Source: Clostridiales bacterium (lineage in GTDB: Bacteria > Bacillota > Clostridia > Monoglobales > Monoglobaceae). Taken from it: DNA of 64,000 nt. The stretch covers positions 86,642 to 150,641 of the forward strand of contig JAHZIG010000006.1 of assembly GCA_019419865.1 (NCBI GenBank), in the 5' to 3' direction. Shown here piece by piece: positions 49,823-59,391 of the stretch. The notes under the pieces are model-generated. The model had not been told where the DNA came from, did not search any database, and was given only the letters and a program-made list of their open reading frames with translations. Made by a program: the position numbers and the translations under genes. How positions within the stretch are numbered: position 1 is the stretch's first letter; each line of letters begins with the position of its first letter.

Positions 49823-52237
49823 TTGCGTGCGCTAAACGCAGTGGACAAAATCTGCCTTTCGATAGGGCAAAGCCGGTTTGAAAAGGTGTGGAAGCGTTCG
49901 GTGCTGACCTTTGACGAATTGTGCGAAAGGCTCAAAACAACCACAAGGACTACAGAAACGCAAGGACAGTACTTTAATATGTCGAAGTCGAGGCAAGATG
50001 AAATTAAGGACGTCGGGGGCTTTGTGGGCGGTACGCTTCGTGAAGGAAGGCGGAAATCAGGAGCCGTTATCAAAAGATATATAGTCACCTTAGACGCGGA
50101 TTTCGCTAAACCCGACTTCATTGATACGGTGACCTTGATATACCCGGAGCAAACTTGGTGCGTATATTCTACGCATAAACATACCCCTGAAAAGCCAAGA
50201 CTTAGGTTGATTATTCCTCTATCGAGACCCGTTGATCCGGATGAATACGAGGCTATATCAAGGAAAGTCGCAGATATTATCGGAATAGACCAATTTGACG
50301 ATACTACTTACCAAGCCCAGCGTCTGATGTATTGGCCGAGCACGAGCATAGACGGAGAATATGTATTTGAGAAAAACGACGGCGCGCCTTTATGCGCCGA
50401 CGATGTTCTTAATATGTATGATAATTGGCGGGACGCTACAGAATGGCCGGTGTCTTCGCGGACGGTTAAAAAACATGAGAGACGTTTAAAAAAGCAACAA
50501 GACCCAACTGAGAAAGGCGGGATCGTGGGCGCGTTTTGCCGGACGTACGATATATACGGCGCGATAGACAAATTTTTAAACGGCATATACGAGCCCTGCG
50601 CGCATGAAGACAGGTTTACATACACAGGCGGAAGCACGTCGGCGGGGCTGGTCGTATACGAAGACGGGAAGTTTGCGTACTCCAACCACGCTACGGATCC
50701 GGCGGGCGGTATGCTGTGTAACGCTTTTGATCTGTGCAGGGTACATCTGTACGGCGATCTCGACGACGAAGCAAAAGAGGGGACGCCGACGGCGAAAATG
50801 CCGTCGTATAAGGCTATGATAGAGACGGCGGGCGCCGATCCGGACGTGAGAAAGCTGATACATAGAGAACGATTTGAGGGCGCGGCGAGCGATTTTGAGG
50901 GCGTGGGCGATACGGAGAGTTTAGATGATAATTGGATTTTAGAGATGGAGACCAATAATCAAGGCGGGTATCTTAAGACGCGTAAAAACGCGGTTCTTAT
51001 ACTTGAGAATGACCCCGCGCTCAGAGGAAAGATCGCTCTAAATGAATTTACCCAGAGGACGCAGGCTTTAGGGGCTCTCGCGTGGGATCCCGATAAGAGC
51101 GTTCGGGACTGGACAGACAACGACGACGCGGGGCTGAGATATTACATAGAAAAAGCGTACGGCATAGACAGCGAAAAAAAGATACTCGACGCGGTTAAGA
51201 TTGTGTCGGTAAGGCATAAATTTAATCCGGTAAGAAATTATTTAAATTCGCTTATATGGGACGGCAAGGAAAGAGCGGAGAGTCTGTTTATAGATTATAT
51301 GGGCGCAAGAGATAACGCGTATATCCGAGCGGTCACGCGAAAAAGTCTTGTGGCGGCGGTCGCCCGCGTTATGGAGCCGGGCGTAAAGTTTGATTCAATA
51401 GTGGTTTTAGTAGGAAAACAAGGTTGCGGCAAGAGCCAAATAATAAAGAAGCTCGGCGGCGAATGGTTTTCGGATACGTTAACTACTATGCAGGGCAAAG
51501 AAGCATACGAGCAAATACAGGGCTTTTGGATAATAGAGATAGCGGAGCTCGCGGCTATGAAACGCGCTGAGATCGAGTCGATCAAGCATTTTGTTTCAAA
51601 GAGCGAGGACGCATACAGAGCGGCGTATGGGCGGCGAGTAAGTAATTATAAAAGGCAGTGCGTATTTTTTGGAACGACAAACACCCATGAATTTTTAAGA
51701 GATATGACAGGCAACCGCCGTTTTTGGCCGATAGACGTAAACCCTGAAATAGCGCCTCTTAGTATCTGGCAAGATCTTGATCAAAAGACTGTAGACCAAA
51801 TATGGGCGGAAGCGGTTTGCATGTACAGGGATGGCGAGCCGTTATACATAGACGATAGGGGCGCCTTAAAGATAGCCGAGAAGGAGCAAAACGGGCATTT
51901 GGACGAAAGCCCTTTAACAGGAGACGTTAAAAGATACCTTGAAATCACGTTGCCGGACGATTGGGCGAGCCGGGATTTATCTCAGCGTCGCGGCTACATA
52001 CATGGTACTGAGTTCGGAGACGAAGCTAAAGGCTCTATTAAAAGGGAAAAAGTTTGTCCTCTTGAGATATGGTGCGAGATGTTTTACGGCGACCGGAAAG
52101 ATTTTGACCGGCGCAAGAGCCGGGAGATTAAAGATATTTTGTCTAAAATTGACGGCTGGGAGGATATGAAAAAGGTCGCAAACTTCGGAAACTTATACGG
52201 ATCGCAAAGAGGGTTTGCCAGAATAAATAACAATTGA
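49823..52237 (+). CDS. VapE-like primase-helicase
   Basis: The 804-aa protein starts at TTG 49823 with AAGGAG 9 nt upstream. The N-terminal half resembles an archaeo-eukaryotic-type primase (VTLDADFAKPDFIDTV, then HKHTPEKPRLRLIIPLSRPV and TYQAQRLMYWPS). The C-terminal half is the virulence-associated E SF3-like helicase with Walker A VGKQGCGKS near residue 530, WIIEIAELAAMKRAEIESIK and TGNRRFWPID. It would prime and unwind phage DNA. Next to the polymerase, it completes the replication core. Confidence 0.93.
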   Translation: MRALNAVDKICLSIGQSRFEKVWKRSVLTFDELCERLKTTTRTTETQGQYFNMSKSRQDEIKDVGGFVGGTLREGRRKSGAVIKRYIVTLDADFAKPDFIDTVTLIYPEQTWCVYSTHKHTPEKPRLRLIIPLSRPVDPDEYEAISRKVADIIGIDQFDDTTYQAQRLMYWPSTSIDGEYVFEKNDGAPLCADDVLNMYDNWRDATEWPVSSRTVKKHERRLKKQQDPTEKGGIVGAFCRTYDIYGAIDKFLNGIYEPCAHEDRFTYTGGSTSAGLVVYEDGKFAYSNHATDPAGGMLCNAFDLCRVHLYGDLDDEAKEGTPTAKMPSYKAMIETAGADPDVRKLIHRERFEGAASDFEGVGDTESLDDNWILEMETNNQGGYLKTRKNAVLILENDPALRGKIALNEFTQRTQALGALAWDPDKSVRDWTDNDDAGLRYYIEKAYGIDSEKKILDAVKIVSVRHKFNPVRNYLNSLIWDGKERAESLFIDYMGARDNAYIRAVTRKSLVAAVARVMEPGVKFDSIVVLVGKQGCGKSQIIKKLGGEWFSDTLTTMQGKEAYEQIQGFWIIEIAELAAMKRAEIESIKHFVSKSEDAYRAAYGRRVSNYKRQCVFFGTTNTHEFLRDMTGNRRFWPIDVNPEIAPLSIWQDLDQKTVDQIWAEAVCMYRDGEPLYIDDRGALKIAEKEQNGHLDESPLTGDVKRYLEITLPDDWASRDLSQRRGYIHGTEFGDEAKGSIKREKVCPLEIWCEMFYGDRKDFDRRKSREIKDILSKIDGWEDMKKVANFGNLYGSQRGFARINNN

Positions 52238-52516
52238 TGTAGATTGTAATGAGTTTGTAACCCCGTTTGTAATCTCGTAAGATGGCGTAAAAATGTCACT
52301 TATTATAGAAAGTTACAAAATTACAAAATGTTTTAATACACTTATAAGAATTATAGGGTTTATATTATGGCGTGTAGTCATAAAACCTATCTTTATGAAA
52401 AGTGTATAGAGCTTTTGTAACTTTTGTTATTCAAATAGAGAAATCAACGTTTTTACGGGAACTTGCTGGGTTACAAACTTTGTAACAAACTACAAACTAA
52501 AAGGAGAAAGCGCAGA
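52238..52516 (+). repeat. Non-coding region with repeated TTACAAA/TTTGTAA motifs
   Basis: This 279-base gap in an otherwise tightly packed phage holds seven exact heptamers: TTTGTAA at 52254, 52266, 52414 and 52479, and TTACAAA at 52313, 52321 and 52471. Some are back to back, forming palindromes such as TTACAAACTTTGTAA. Its position next to the primase-helicase suggests a replication origin or regulatory site. Confidence 0.6.
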
Positions 52517-52801
52517 ATGTTAGAATCTGAGATAGAAAAATTTTTTGTAAAGAAGGTCGCCTTAAATAAAGGCATGGCAATAAAACTGTATTCGCCGAGT
52601 TTTACAGGGTTGCCGGATCGCATGGTCTTATTTCCGGGCGGGCTGATGTTTTTCGCAGAGCTTAAGCGGCCGGGCGCCAAACCGAGACCGAGACAGAAGT
52701 ACGTGCATAAGACGCTGCGGGATCTCGGGTTTAAGGTTTACGTAATAGACGGCAAAGCGGCTGCGGAGGAGGCGATAAAGATTGAAATACACGGCGCATA
52801 A
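52517..52801 (+). CDS. VRR-NUC domain protein
   Basis: The 94-aa protein from ATG 52517 (AAAAGGAGAAAG upstream) opens MLESEIEKFFVKKV. It then has the VRR-NUC motifs GLPDRMVLFPGGLMFFAELK (D and ExK catalytic set) and a closing GFKVYVIDG. It is a Holliday-junction/flap-type nuclease fold common in phage replication modules beside SNF2 helicases. It overlaps the helicase start by 20 nt. Confidence 0.93.
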   Translation: MLESEIEKFFVKKVALNKGMAIKLYSPSFTGLPDRMVLFPGGLMFFAELKRPGAKPRPRQKYVHKTLRDLGFKVYVIDGKAAAEEAIKIEIHGA

Positions 52802-54137
52802 ATATCAGGATATAGCGTTTAATAAGATACTGAACACTGAGCGGGTCGGGCTGTTTCTCGATATGGGCTTAGGGAAAACGGTGATAACGTTGTCGGCTAT
52901 AGAGGAGCTTATGTATAACCGTTTTGAGATCAGCCGCGTTTTGGTAATAGCTCCGCTAAGAGTCGCGGAAGATACATGGAGCTCCGAGAGCCGCAAGTGG
53001 GATCACCTAAGACGGTTGAAAATATCCAAAGTTTTAGGCAGCCCGACGGAGCGGCGTAAGGCTTTGGCTGCGGGGGCCGATATTTACATAATCAATCGGG
53101 AGAACGTAGTCTGGCTGGTTAACGAGCTGTCCGGTATTGGGAACGAATGGCGTTTTGACATGGTGGTGATTGATGAACTGTCGAGTTTTAAATCCGCTAA
53201 GTCGCAAAGATTTAAGGCCTTGAAGAAATATATTACACGGAGCCGCCGCGTGGTAGGTCTTACTGGTACGCCGGCGCCCAACGGGCTGATGGATCTGTGG
53301 AGCCAAATATATCTTTTAGACGGAGGCGCGCGGCTTGGAAAGACGATAACCGGATATAGAGAAAGGTATTTCACGCCGAACCAAAGGAATCAAACGACGA
53401 TATTTAACTATAAGCCAAAGCCGGAAGCGGGGAAAGCCATATATGAAAAAATATCCGATATATGTATAAGTATGTCGGCCGAGGACTGGCTTGATATGCC
53501 GGAGCGGATCGATAATATCGTGAGCATAAAATTATCGCCAAAGGAATTGGCCGCGTACGATAAGTTTGAACGCGATAGTTATCTTGAATTTAAAGGCGGC
53601 GAGGTCTCCGCCGCGACGGCCGCCGTACTCACAAATAAGCTTTTGCAATACAGCAACGGGGCTTTGTATTTGCCGGACGGATCTTATGTGGATACAAGCA
53701 GAAAAAAGCTTGACGCTTTGGGGGAGCTGCTGGATACGTCGGCCGGTAAACCTATATTATGTTTTTACAGCTATAGGCATGATCTCGATAGGATATTGAA
53801 AGAATATCCTTTTGCCAGATCTCTTAGAAGCCCAAACGATATACGCGATTGGAATGATGGAAAAATAAGGCTTCTTTTAGCGCACCCAGCCGGAGCGGGT
53901 CATGGGCTGAACCTACAAGCCGGAGGACATATAATCGTATGGTTTGGCCTGCCTTGGAGTTTGGAACTTTATACGCAGGCCAACGCGCGGTTACATAGAC
54001 AAGGACAAAAGGAATCCGTTATTATTCACCATTTGGTTACGGAGGGTACGATGGATAAAAGAGTATTGGAAAGTCTTCACGGTAAGAAAGACGTGCAGGA
54101 CGAACTGCTTAAATCGCTAAGGGCTAAGTATGAATAA
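52782..54137 (+). CDS. SNF2-like DEAD/DEAH-box helicase
   Basis: The 451-aa protein starts at TTG 52782 within the preceding gene. Motif I is DMGLGKTVITLS, motif II VVIDELSSFKS (DELS variant of DEAH), and motif III GLTGTPAPNG. The C-terminal RecA domain has AHPAGAGHGLNLQAGGHIIVW and the motif VI QANARLHRQGQ. It is a phage SNF2-type translocase paired with the VRR-NUC nuclease. Confidence 0.94.
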   Translation: MKYTAHKYQDIAFNKILNTERVGLFLDMGLGKTVITLSAIEELMYNRFEISRVLVIAPLRVAEDTWSSESRKWDHLRRLKISKVLGSPTERRKALAAGADIYIINRENVVWLVNELSGIGNEWRFDMVVIDELSSFKSAKSQRFKALKKYITRSRRVVGLTGTPAPNGLMDLWSQIYLLDGGARLGKTITGYRERYFTPNQRNQTTIFNYKPKPEAGKAIYEKISDICISMSAEDWLDMPERIDNIVSIKLSPKELAAYDKFERDSYLEFKGGEVSAATAAVLTNKLLQYSNGALYLPDGSYVDTSRKKLDALGELLDTSAGKPILCFYSYRHDLDRILKEYPFARSLRSPNDIRDWNDGKIRLLLAHPAGAGHGLNLQAGGHIIVWFGLPWSLELYTQANARLHRQGQKESVIIHHLVTEGTMDKRVLESLHGKKDVQDELLKSLRAKYE

Positions 54138-54172
54138 TTTACAAGATATTTTAGAATCGAGGAGGGTAAGAA

Positions 54173-54454
54173 ATGAGCACGGATACGGGCATAATGAACA
54201 TGGAAGATAGATATACTTCGACGGATTTGCCGGGAGAGCATGAGAAATATTATACGATTGATTGGTATGTAGATGCTGTTACAGAAACATTAGAACATTC
54301 TAATCTTCAGGTTACATTCCGTCGATTTTGGGGTAGCGCGTTAGATCATGCCCTCATAGCGTCGGGAGTGGCGTTTAAGACGCATGAAGCCGCCGAGCGG
54401 AATAAATACGCCGTGTATAAGGCGCTGACGGGCAAGGAATGGGGGAATGAATAA
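54173..54454 (+). CDS. Hypothetical phage protein, 93 aa
   Basis: Strong GGAGGGTAAG site before the ATG. The product includes YTIDWYVDAVTETLEHSNLQ and ends KALTGKEWGNE. It has no recognised domain, and overlaps the next gene by one base. Confidence 0.7.
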   Translation: MSTDTGIMNMEDRYTSTDLPGEHEKYYTIDWYVDAVTETLEHSNLQVTFRRFWGSALDHALIASGVAFKTHEAAERNKYAVYKALTGKEWGNE

Positions 54455-54828
54455 TGCAACTTACAAGAGAACGAGCTATAACCCTACACCGTAGAATGTG
54501 GCGATGGCTCGGGCTTAAGACGCTGAAAGAAAAAAGGTGTGTGAAAAAAGAAGAATGGTTTGAGAGGTTTGGATTAGAATGGGTGACTTGCGGTTGTTAT
54601 TGCTGTGAGTATGCTTATAAGAATGCTCATAAAGAGGGAAAACGTTCGGGTTGTGATAGTTGTCCTATAGATTGGGGAGGAATAAGTTGTATGCATTACA
54701 AGGAATTTGAAGACGGCGATAATGGGCTGTATAGTCTTTGGGAAATGACAGTTAGACACAATGAATACAAAGAAGCCGGAAAACTTGCGCTACAGATAGC
54801 GGAATTACCGGAAAGAAAGGAGATTTAA
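54454..54828 (+). CDS. Cysteine-rich hypothetical phage protein, 124 aa
   Basis: Start at TAATG overlap with the previous stop. The central part VTCGCYCCEYAYKN and CDSCPIDWGGISCMHY has about eight Cys and a His, suggesting a zinc-binding fold. No family is recognised. Confidence 0.7.
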   Translation: MQLTRERAITLHRRMWRWLGLKTLKEKRCVKKEEWFERFGLEWVTCGCYCCEYAYKNAHKEGKRSGCDSCPIDWGGISCMHYKEFEDGDNGLYSLWEMTVRHNEYKEAGKLALQIAELPERKEI

Positions 54829-54829
54829 A

Positions 54830-55363
54830 ATGAACGCTGAGATGAATATAAAGTTTAACGATGACAAGAGCATAACCATAAACGACGTCAGATATATACC
54901 GGATTTTTGGGTCGAGGCTAAGGCAAGCGCCAAGCCCGAAAAGCGACATACGGGGATCGAGGAGCCGGAAGAGGGCGAAGATGTGTATTACATTGATTAC
55001 GATGGTGACGGTAATGAATTCGCATACTCTTCGGATTTTGAAGGCGACTACCAAAGGGGTCGAGTTACAACTGACGAACAGTTATGCTCCGACCGCGACA
55101 GAGCTGCGCAAATACGCTTTGCTTTGGAGAAATACGCGGCCGAGCATAACGCGGAAGTTTTAAATAGCCATAAATATTGCATTGTTTATAACCCTTACTG
55201 GGAAAAACTATCCGTAGATTTTTTGTGGGTCTCTAAGTATGACACGATATACTTTGATTCAGCTGAAACAGCGCGAAACGCCATAGGGGCTGTAGGCTAC
55301 GACAACGTGCTATGGCTGCACAGAGATTATCAGCCGTATTTGAACGCGTTTAAAATGGATTAA
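54830..55363 (+). CDS. Hypothetical phage protein, 177 aa
   Basis: Starts 2 nt after the previous stop behind AAAGGAG. The N-terminal INDVRYIPDFWVEAKA is followed by an acidic linker with EEPEEGEDVYYIDYDGDGNE. The C-terminal part is AARIRFALEKYAAEHN-like (AQIRFALEKYAAEHNAEVLN) and ends in DYQPYLNAFKMD. It looks like a common phage protein of unknown function. Confidence 0.72.
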   Translation: MNAEMNIKFNDDKSITINDVRYIPDFWVEAKASAKPEKRHTGIEEPEEGEDVYYIDYDGDGNEFAYSSDFEGDYQRGRVTTDEQLCSDRDRAAQIRFALEKYAAEHNAEVLNSHKYCIVYNPYWEKLSVDFLWVSKYDTIYFDSAETARNAIGAVGYDNVLWLHRDYQPYLNAFKMD

Positions 55364-55468
55364 AACAAAAAACGCCCCGCGTGAAAGACTCCGCCGAGAC
55401 GCTTTGAATTTTTGTAGAAGATGTGTTAACTATATCACATATCAAAGCGAAAATCAAGGGGTGAATGT

Positions 55469-55912
55469 ATGGCGCGGCATTATCAACCGAAAACTAATAA
55501 TCCATATCGTTTAGAGCATGATTTATATATGCAGATGTTTTATAAAATCCGCAGATACCCGACATTAATTGAAGAACGAGACAAGGCGTTATACGGCGCC
55601 CCGCCTCCGCCGGACGGAATGCCAAACGGAAAAGGCGTTACCGGGAATCCGACCGAAAAGCGGGCTTTGATATTAATGAGGATCAGGGAGGATATCGAGG
55701 CTATAGAACAAGCTATGATTTATCTTAGGGATAAATACAGAGATACATATACGGGAGAGCCGTTCGATCCGTACGAGTCGTTTATGGATTACGGGGCGTT
55801 TTGCTATTACCGAAGTAAGAAGGGTAAAAATACAGCCCCGTGCGAAAGGACTTGGAAACGGTATAGAAGCGAATTTGCATATATCGTAGCAAAAAAATTA
55901 AATTATTTTTAA
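55469..55912 (+). CDS. Probable phage late-gene regulator (ArpU/RinA-like)
   Basis: The 147-aa basic protein comes just before the terminase region, the usual place of ArpU/RinA-type activators. Features are a helical N-terminus (YRLEHDLYMQMFYKIRRYPT), a linker rich in Pro/Gly, a helix MRIREDIEAIEQAMIYL and a C-terminal helix-turn-helix-like CERTWKRYRSEFAYIVAKKL. The resemblance is by size, position and HTH only. Confidence 0.55.
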   Translation: MARHYQPKTNNPYRLEHDLYMQMFYKIRRYPTLIEERDKALYGAPPPPDGMPNGKGVTGNPTEKRALILMRIREDIEAIEQAMIYLRDKYRDTYTGEPFDPYESFMDYGAFCYYRSKKGKNTAPCERTWKRYRSEFAYIVAKKLNYF

Positions 55913-55937
55913 AAATGTCACTTTGGGTAAAAGTCAA

Positions 55938-55947
55938 GTGGTATAAT
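55938..55947 (+). promoter_or_regulatory. Extended -10 promoter before the late operon
   Basis: TGG-TATAAT (TGnTATAAT, -10 at 55942-55947) has no good -35, as expected of a promoter that needs an activator or relies on the TGn extension. Transcription would start near 55954. Confidence 0.5.
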
Positions 55948-55953
55948 GGCTAT

Positions 55954-56049
55954 AGTGAGGTTAAATGTAGACAGAACATTTTTAGTAACTTCCTCCTTTT
56001 CCAAAATATATTTTTATAGAGTCGTACCTTATTCGGTACGGCTCTTTTT
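55954..56049 (+). ncRNA. Possible short leader RNA ahead of the late operon
   Basis: The extended -10 promoter and the intrinsic terminator only about 95 nt later define a short transcript with no ORF. It may be a phage small RNA or an antitermination leader. There is no direct evidence. Confidence 0.35.
56019..56049 (+). terminator. Terminator ahead of the terminase genes
   Basis: The 10-bp stem GAGTCGTACC / GGTACGGCTC (one G-U) with loop TTATTC is followed by TTTTT. It separates early and late modules. Confidence 0.85.
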
Positions 56050-56238
56050 GCTAACGCGCCCGCGCGCCTCTTGCGGAATCACTTGCAAGCGAGATAAGCT
56101 TGACGACATAACGTAACGCGACTCAGCGGGGTCATATATATTAGGGCGAGTGGGATCTGTACATCAAACTTATGTCGAGGGGCGGGCGGCTTTGATGTGT
56201 TTAGGAAGCGGGAAACAGCATAAAGGCAGGTGAAAAAC
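56050..56238 (+). other. Spacer upstream of the small terminase gene
   Basis: About 190 bases without a credible gene, relatively GC-rich, with GCGCGCCTCTTGCGG and CTTGCAAGCGAG strings. Packaging (cos or pac) sites usually lie near the small terminase gene, so this is the place to look; no motif can be assigned by eye. Confidence 0.4.
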
Positions 56239-56628
56239 GTGGCTGAAAATCTGATAAAATCTGAAAGATTTAGCCTTACGGGCAAGAAGCTCAAAGTTGC
56301 GGAAGCCCTCGCGAATCCGGAGTCCGGACAGACCGACAAGGATATTTACACGGCGGTGGGTATCAGCCATGATACTTTTTACCGTTGGCTTAGAGAGGAT
56401 AAAGAGATATTAGAGTACGCGGCGCATTTGATAGACAGGTACACGGACAAGGAACTCGGCGCGGTATGGCGGGCGCTGATAAAAGAATGCAAGGCCGGGA
56501 ACGTGCCCGCGATAAAGCTGTACTTCGAGCTTAAGGGCAAGTACAGCCAAAACGTTAAGGTCGAGGGCTTGAGCGATATTATCATAGTGGACGATATAAA
56601 CGGAGGCGGCGAAGATGGTAAATCTTAG
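56239..56628 (+). CDS. Terminase small subunit (phBC6A51-like HTH)
   Basis: 129 aa from GTG 56239, preferred over GTG 56230 because AGGTG is then correctly spaced. An N-terminal helix-turn-helix (KKLKVAEALANPESGQTDKD, then VGISHDTFYRWLRED) recognises the packaging site. The C-terminal part ELKGKYSQNVKVEG is typical of phBC6A51-like small terminases. It overlaps the large subunit gene by 14 nt. Confidence 0.9.
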   Translation: MAENLIKSERFSLTGKKLKVAEALANPESGQTDKDIYTAVGISHDTFYRWLREDKEILEYAAHLIDRYTDKELGAVWRALIKECKAGNVPAIKLYFELKGKYSQNVKVEGLSDIIIVDDINGGGEDGKS

Positions 56629-57847
56629 TTCGGTCATAGCTCCGGCGTTCTACTCTGTGCATAAGTCTATTCAGCGCGGCGAATATACGCATTACTGGCT
56701 CGGCGGCGGCAGAGGGAGTATGAAATCTACCTTCGCGGGAACGGAGATCGTTTTAGGGCTGCTTTCGGACGAGAGAGCCAACGCGGTTATCGTGCGCAAG
56801 ATAGGCTTGTACCTGCGCGACAGCGTATACGAGCAGATACTCTGGACGCTCGATAAACTCGGAATAACAGAGATGTTCAGGATAAAGACCGCGCCGCTTG
56901 AGATCGTGTATAAAAAGACCGGGCAGAAGATATTATTCAGGGGCGCCGACGAACCGCAAAAGCTTAAGTCGATAAAAGTGTCCAAAGGATATATCAAGTA
57001 TATCTGGTACGAGGAAGTCAGCGAGTTCAAGGGCATAGAAGAGATAAGGACTATCAACCAGTCGCTTATGCGCGGCGGGGATAACTTCGTCGTTTTGTAT
57101 ACGTATAACCCGCCGATCAGTCAGAGGAACTGGGTAAACCGCGAGGCGGCGGTCGAGCAGAAAAGGAAGCTGGTACATAAGAGCACGTATTTGGACGCGC
57201 CGAGCGAATGGCTTGGGGGCGACTTCATACTCGAGGCGGAAGAACTTAAGCGGACGCGTCCGGACAGCTACAGACACGAATATCTGGGCGAGGTAACCGG
57301 AACCGGCGGCGAGGTGTTCAACAACCTTGAACTGCGCCGGATAAGCGACGAAGAGATAAGCGGCTTCGACAGGATAGCGCGGGGTCTCGACTGGGGCTTT
57401 GCGTCCGATCCGCTCCATTACACGGTCAACCACTACGACAAGCGGCGGCGCAGGCTGTATATATTCTACGAGATCCATAAGACGGGGCTTAGCAACCGAA
57501 AGGCGGCGGAGCTTATCAGGGCGGAGAACAAGAGCAATTCGCTTGTGGTATGCGACAGCGCGGAGCCTAAGAGCATAGCCGAGCTCAACGACTTGGGTAT
57601 AAGGGCTATAGGCGCGAGAAAGGGTCCGGACAGCGTGGAGTATGGGACCAAGTGGCTTCAAGACCTAAACAAGATAATCATAGACCCGGTCAGATGTCCG
57701 GAGACGGCGGAAGAGTTCAGCAAGTACGAACTCGAACGCGACCGAAACGGAAAGCTGATAGCGAGGTTCCCGGATAAGGATAACCACAGCATAGACGCGG
57801 TGCGCTACAGCCGCGAGTACGATATGAGGAATGTGAGGGTAAGATAA
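56615..57847 (+). CDS. terL: Terminase large subunit
   Basis: The 410-aa protein has an ATPase domain with a Walker A-like GGGRGSMKST, YIWYEEVSEF as Walker B and the coupling TYNPP motif. A C-terminal RNase-H-like nuclease follows, with RGLDWGFASDPLHY (Asp) and VVCDSAEPKSIAELN (Asp), and DNHSIDAVRYS at the end (Asp). It belongs to the SPP1/PBSX group. The gene overlaps the portal gene by one base. Confidence 0.96.
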   Translation: MVNLSSVIAPAFYSVHKSIQRGEYTHYWLGGGRGSMKSTFAGTEIVLGLLSDERANAVIVRKIGLYLRDSVYEQILWTLDKLGITEMFRIKTAPLEIVYKKTGQKILFRGADEPQKLKSIKVSKGYIKYIWYEEVSEFKGIEEIRTINQSLMRGGDNFVVLYTYNPPISQRNWVNREAAVEQKRKLVHKSTYLDAPSEWLGGDFILEAEELKRTRPDSYRHEYLGEVTGTGGEVFNNLELRRISDEEISGFDRIARGLDWGFASDPLHYTVNHYDKRRRRLYIFYEIHKTGLSNRKAAELIRAENKSNSLVVCDSAEPKSIAELNDLGIRAIGARKGPDSVEYGTKWLQDLNKIIIDPVRCPETAEEFSKYELERDRNGKLIARFPDKDNHSIDAVRYSREYDMRNVRVR

Positions 57848-59391
57848 TGCTTACTATGACGGATATAATCAACGCGAAACTATCGCGCGCGGGAAAGATG
57901 AGCGAGAGCGAGCTGATTAAATATATACTAAACGAGGACGCCGTAAGCGCTAAGAAGAAACGCATATTCGAGGGGGCGCGGTATTACGCGACCGAACACG
58001 ACAGCCTAAACAAGGCCTACGACGAAAGCGTGATCGAGGAAGTCGAAGAGGCGGACGGCGAAGAGAACACGAGGCGGCGAAAGCTCAAGAACCCAAACCG
58101 AAGCAACCACCATAATATAAACACGTTCCACACCAACCTTGTAGACCAAAAGACCGCGTATATAGCGGGCAAGGAACCGACGTTTACGGTCAAGGGCGCG
58201 GCGGACGGCGGCGAGCTTAAAGCGTACGAGGACTTTGTGACCGAGACGGCGGACGAAGAGTTTAACGTCATGCTTCAGGACTGGATAACGGGCGCGTCGA
58301 ACAAGGGCGCCGAGTGCGTCCACGTCTATTACGATCAGGACTTTAACCTCAAATATTGTATCGTGCCGATGGAAGAGATAATACCGATATACGACAGCGC
58401 CTTTCAGCAGGAACTGGTCGAGCTGATCAGGTATTACACAATGACCGTTATAAAAGGCGGCGATAAATACTTAAGGCGGCGGGTCGAATGGTGGACTAAG
58501 GATAAGGTTACCTACTACATAGAAAAGGAAAAGGACGTGTTTATCCCGGATCCGGACGTGCCGGTCAATCCTGCGCCGCATTTTTGGGACGTGTCTTTCC
58601 TAAACGGCGCGGAAAAGAGCAGACTGCCGAACTCATGGGGCAGGATCCCGTTCGTCATACTCGAAAACAACAGTCTGGGAACGACGGACCTACAGCTTAA
58701 CAAGGGTTTGATAGACGCGTACGATATGATCTCGAGCGAGGGGACCAACACCCTGCTCGATCTTGTAGACCTCTACTGGGTGATACAAGGCTACGGCGGC
58801 GAGACCGCTTCGGCCATAGCGCGGTTGCTTCAGATAAACAAGGCGGTCAGCATAAACGACGCGGGCGGGAACATAGCCGCTCATCAGGTGGACCTGTCGC
58901 TGACCGGCAGGATAGAGCTTTTGAAAATGCTGAGGCGGGATATATACCACTTCGGCATGGGCGTAGACTTCGACAACGATACGCTGGGCGCGGCTCCTTC
59001 GGGGGTAAGCCTTAAATTCAGGTATTCGGGCTTAAGGCTTAAGGCGGGCAAGATGGCGCCCAGACTCAAACAGGCGATAAAAGAACTGTTTTGGTTCCTG
59101 ACATACGACTACAACAGACGAAACAACACGGCGTTCGACAGCGAGCTGATAGCGGTAAATCTCAACTACTCGGAGATAACCAACGACTTGGAGCAAGTCC
59201 AGATAATAGCCCAGTCGCAGGGCGTGCTGTCCGAGCGAACGCTGATAGAGAATCACCCGTTCGTTACCGACGTAAACGAAGAGCTCGACAGGATCGAGGA
59301 AGAGGAAAAACAGCGGGAGAAAAAGATGGACGAACGCATGAACGCTAACTACTTCGGAACCGGAGAGAGCGGTGATAACAATGCCGAATAA
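57847..59391 (+). CDS. Portal protein (SPP1 Gp6-like)
   Basis: The 514-aa protein forms the dodecameric portal ring. Recognisable blocks are NHHNINTFHTNLVDQKTAYIAG, GAECVHVYYDQDFNLKYCIVP, IPFVILENN and GVSLKFRYSGLRLKAGKM. An acidic C-terminus follows. It is in the usual place between the large terminase and head-morphogenesis genes. Confidence 0.94.
   Translation: MLTMTDIINAKLSRAGKMSESELIKYILNEDAVSAKKKRIFEGARYYATEHDSLNKAYDESVIEEVEEADGEENTRRRKLKNPNRSNHHNINTFHTNLVDQKTAYIAGKEPTFTVKGAADGGELKAYEDFVTETADEEFNVMLQDWITGASNKGAECVHVYYDQDFNLKYCIVPMEEIIPIYDSAFQQELVELIRYYTMTVIKGGDKYLRRRVEWWTKDKVTYYIEKEKDVFIPDPDVPVNPAPHFWDVSFLNGAEKSRLPNSWGRIPFVILENNSLGTTDLQLNKGLIDAYDMISSEGTNTLLDLVDLYWVIQGYGGETASAIARLLQINKAVSINDAGGNIAAHQVDLSLTGRIELLKMLRRDIYHFGMGVDFDNDTLGAAPSGVSLKFRYSGLRLKAGKMAPRLKQAIKELFWFLTYDYNRRNNTAFDSELIAVNLNYSEITNDLEQVQIIAQSQGVLSERTLIENHPFVTDVNEELDRIEEEEKQREKKMDERMNANYFGTGESGDNNAE

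Noticed and set aside
55364..55468. AACGCCCCGCGTG region as a terminator
   Set aside because: Pairing is short and interrupted, and the T-run is displaced; too weak to call.
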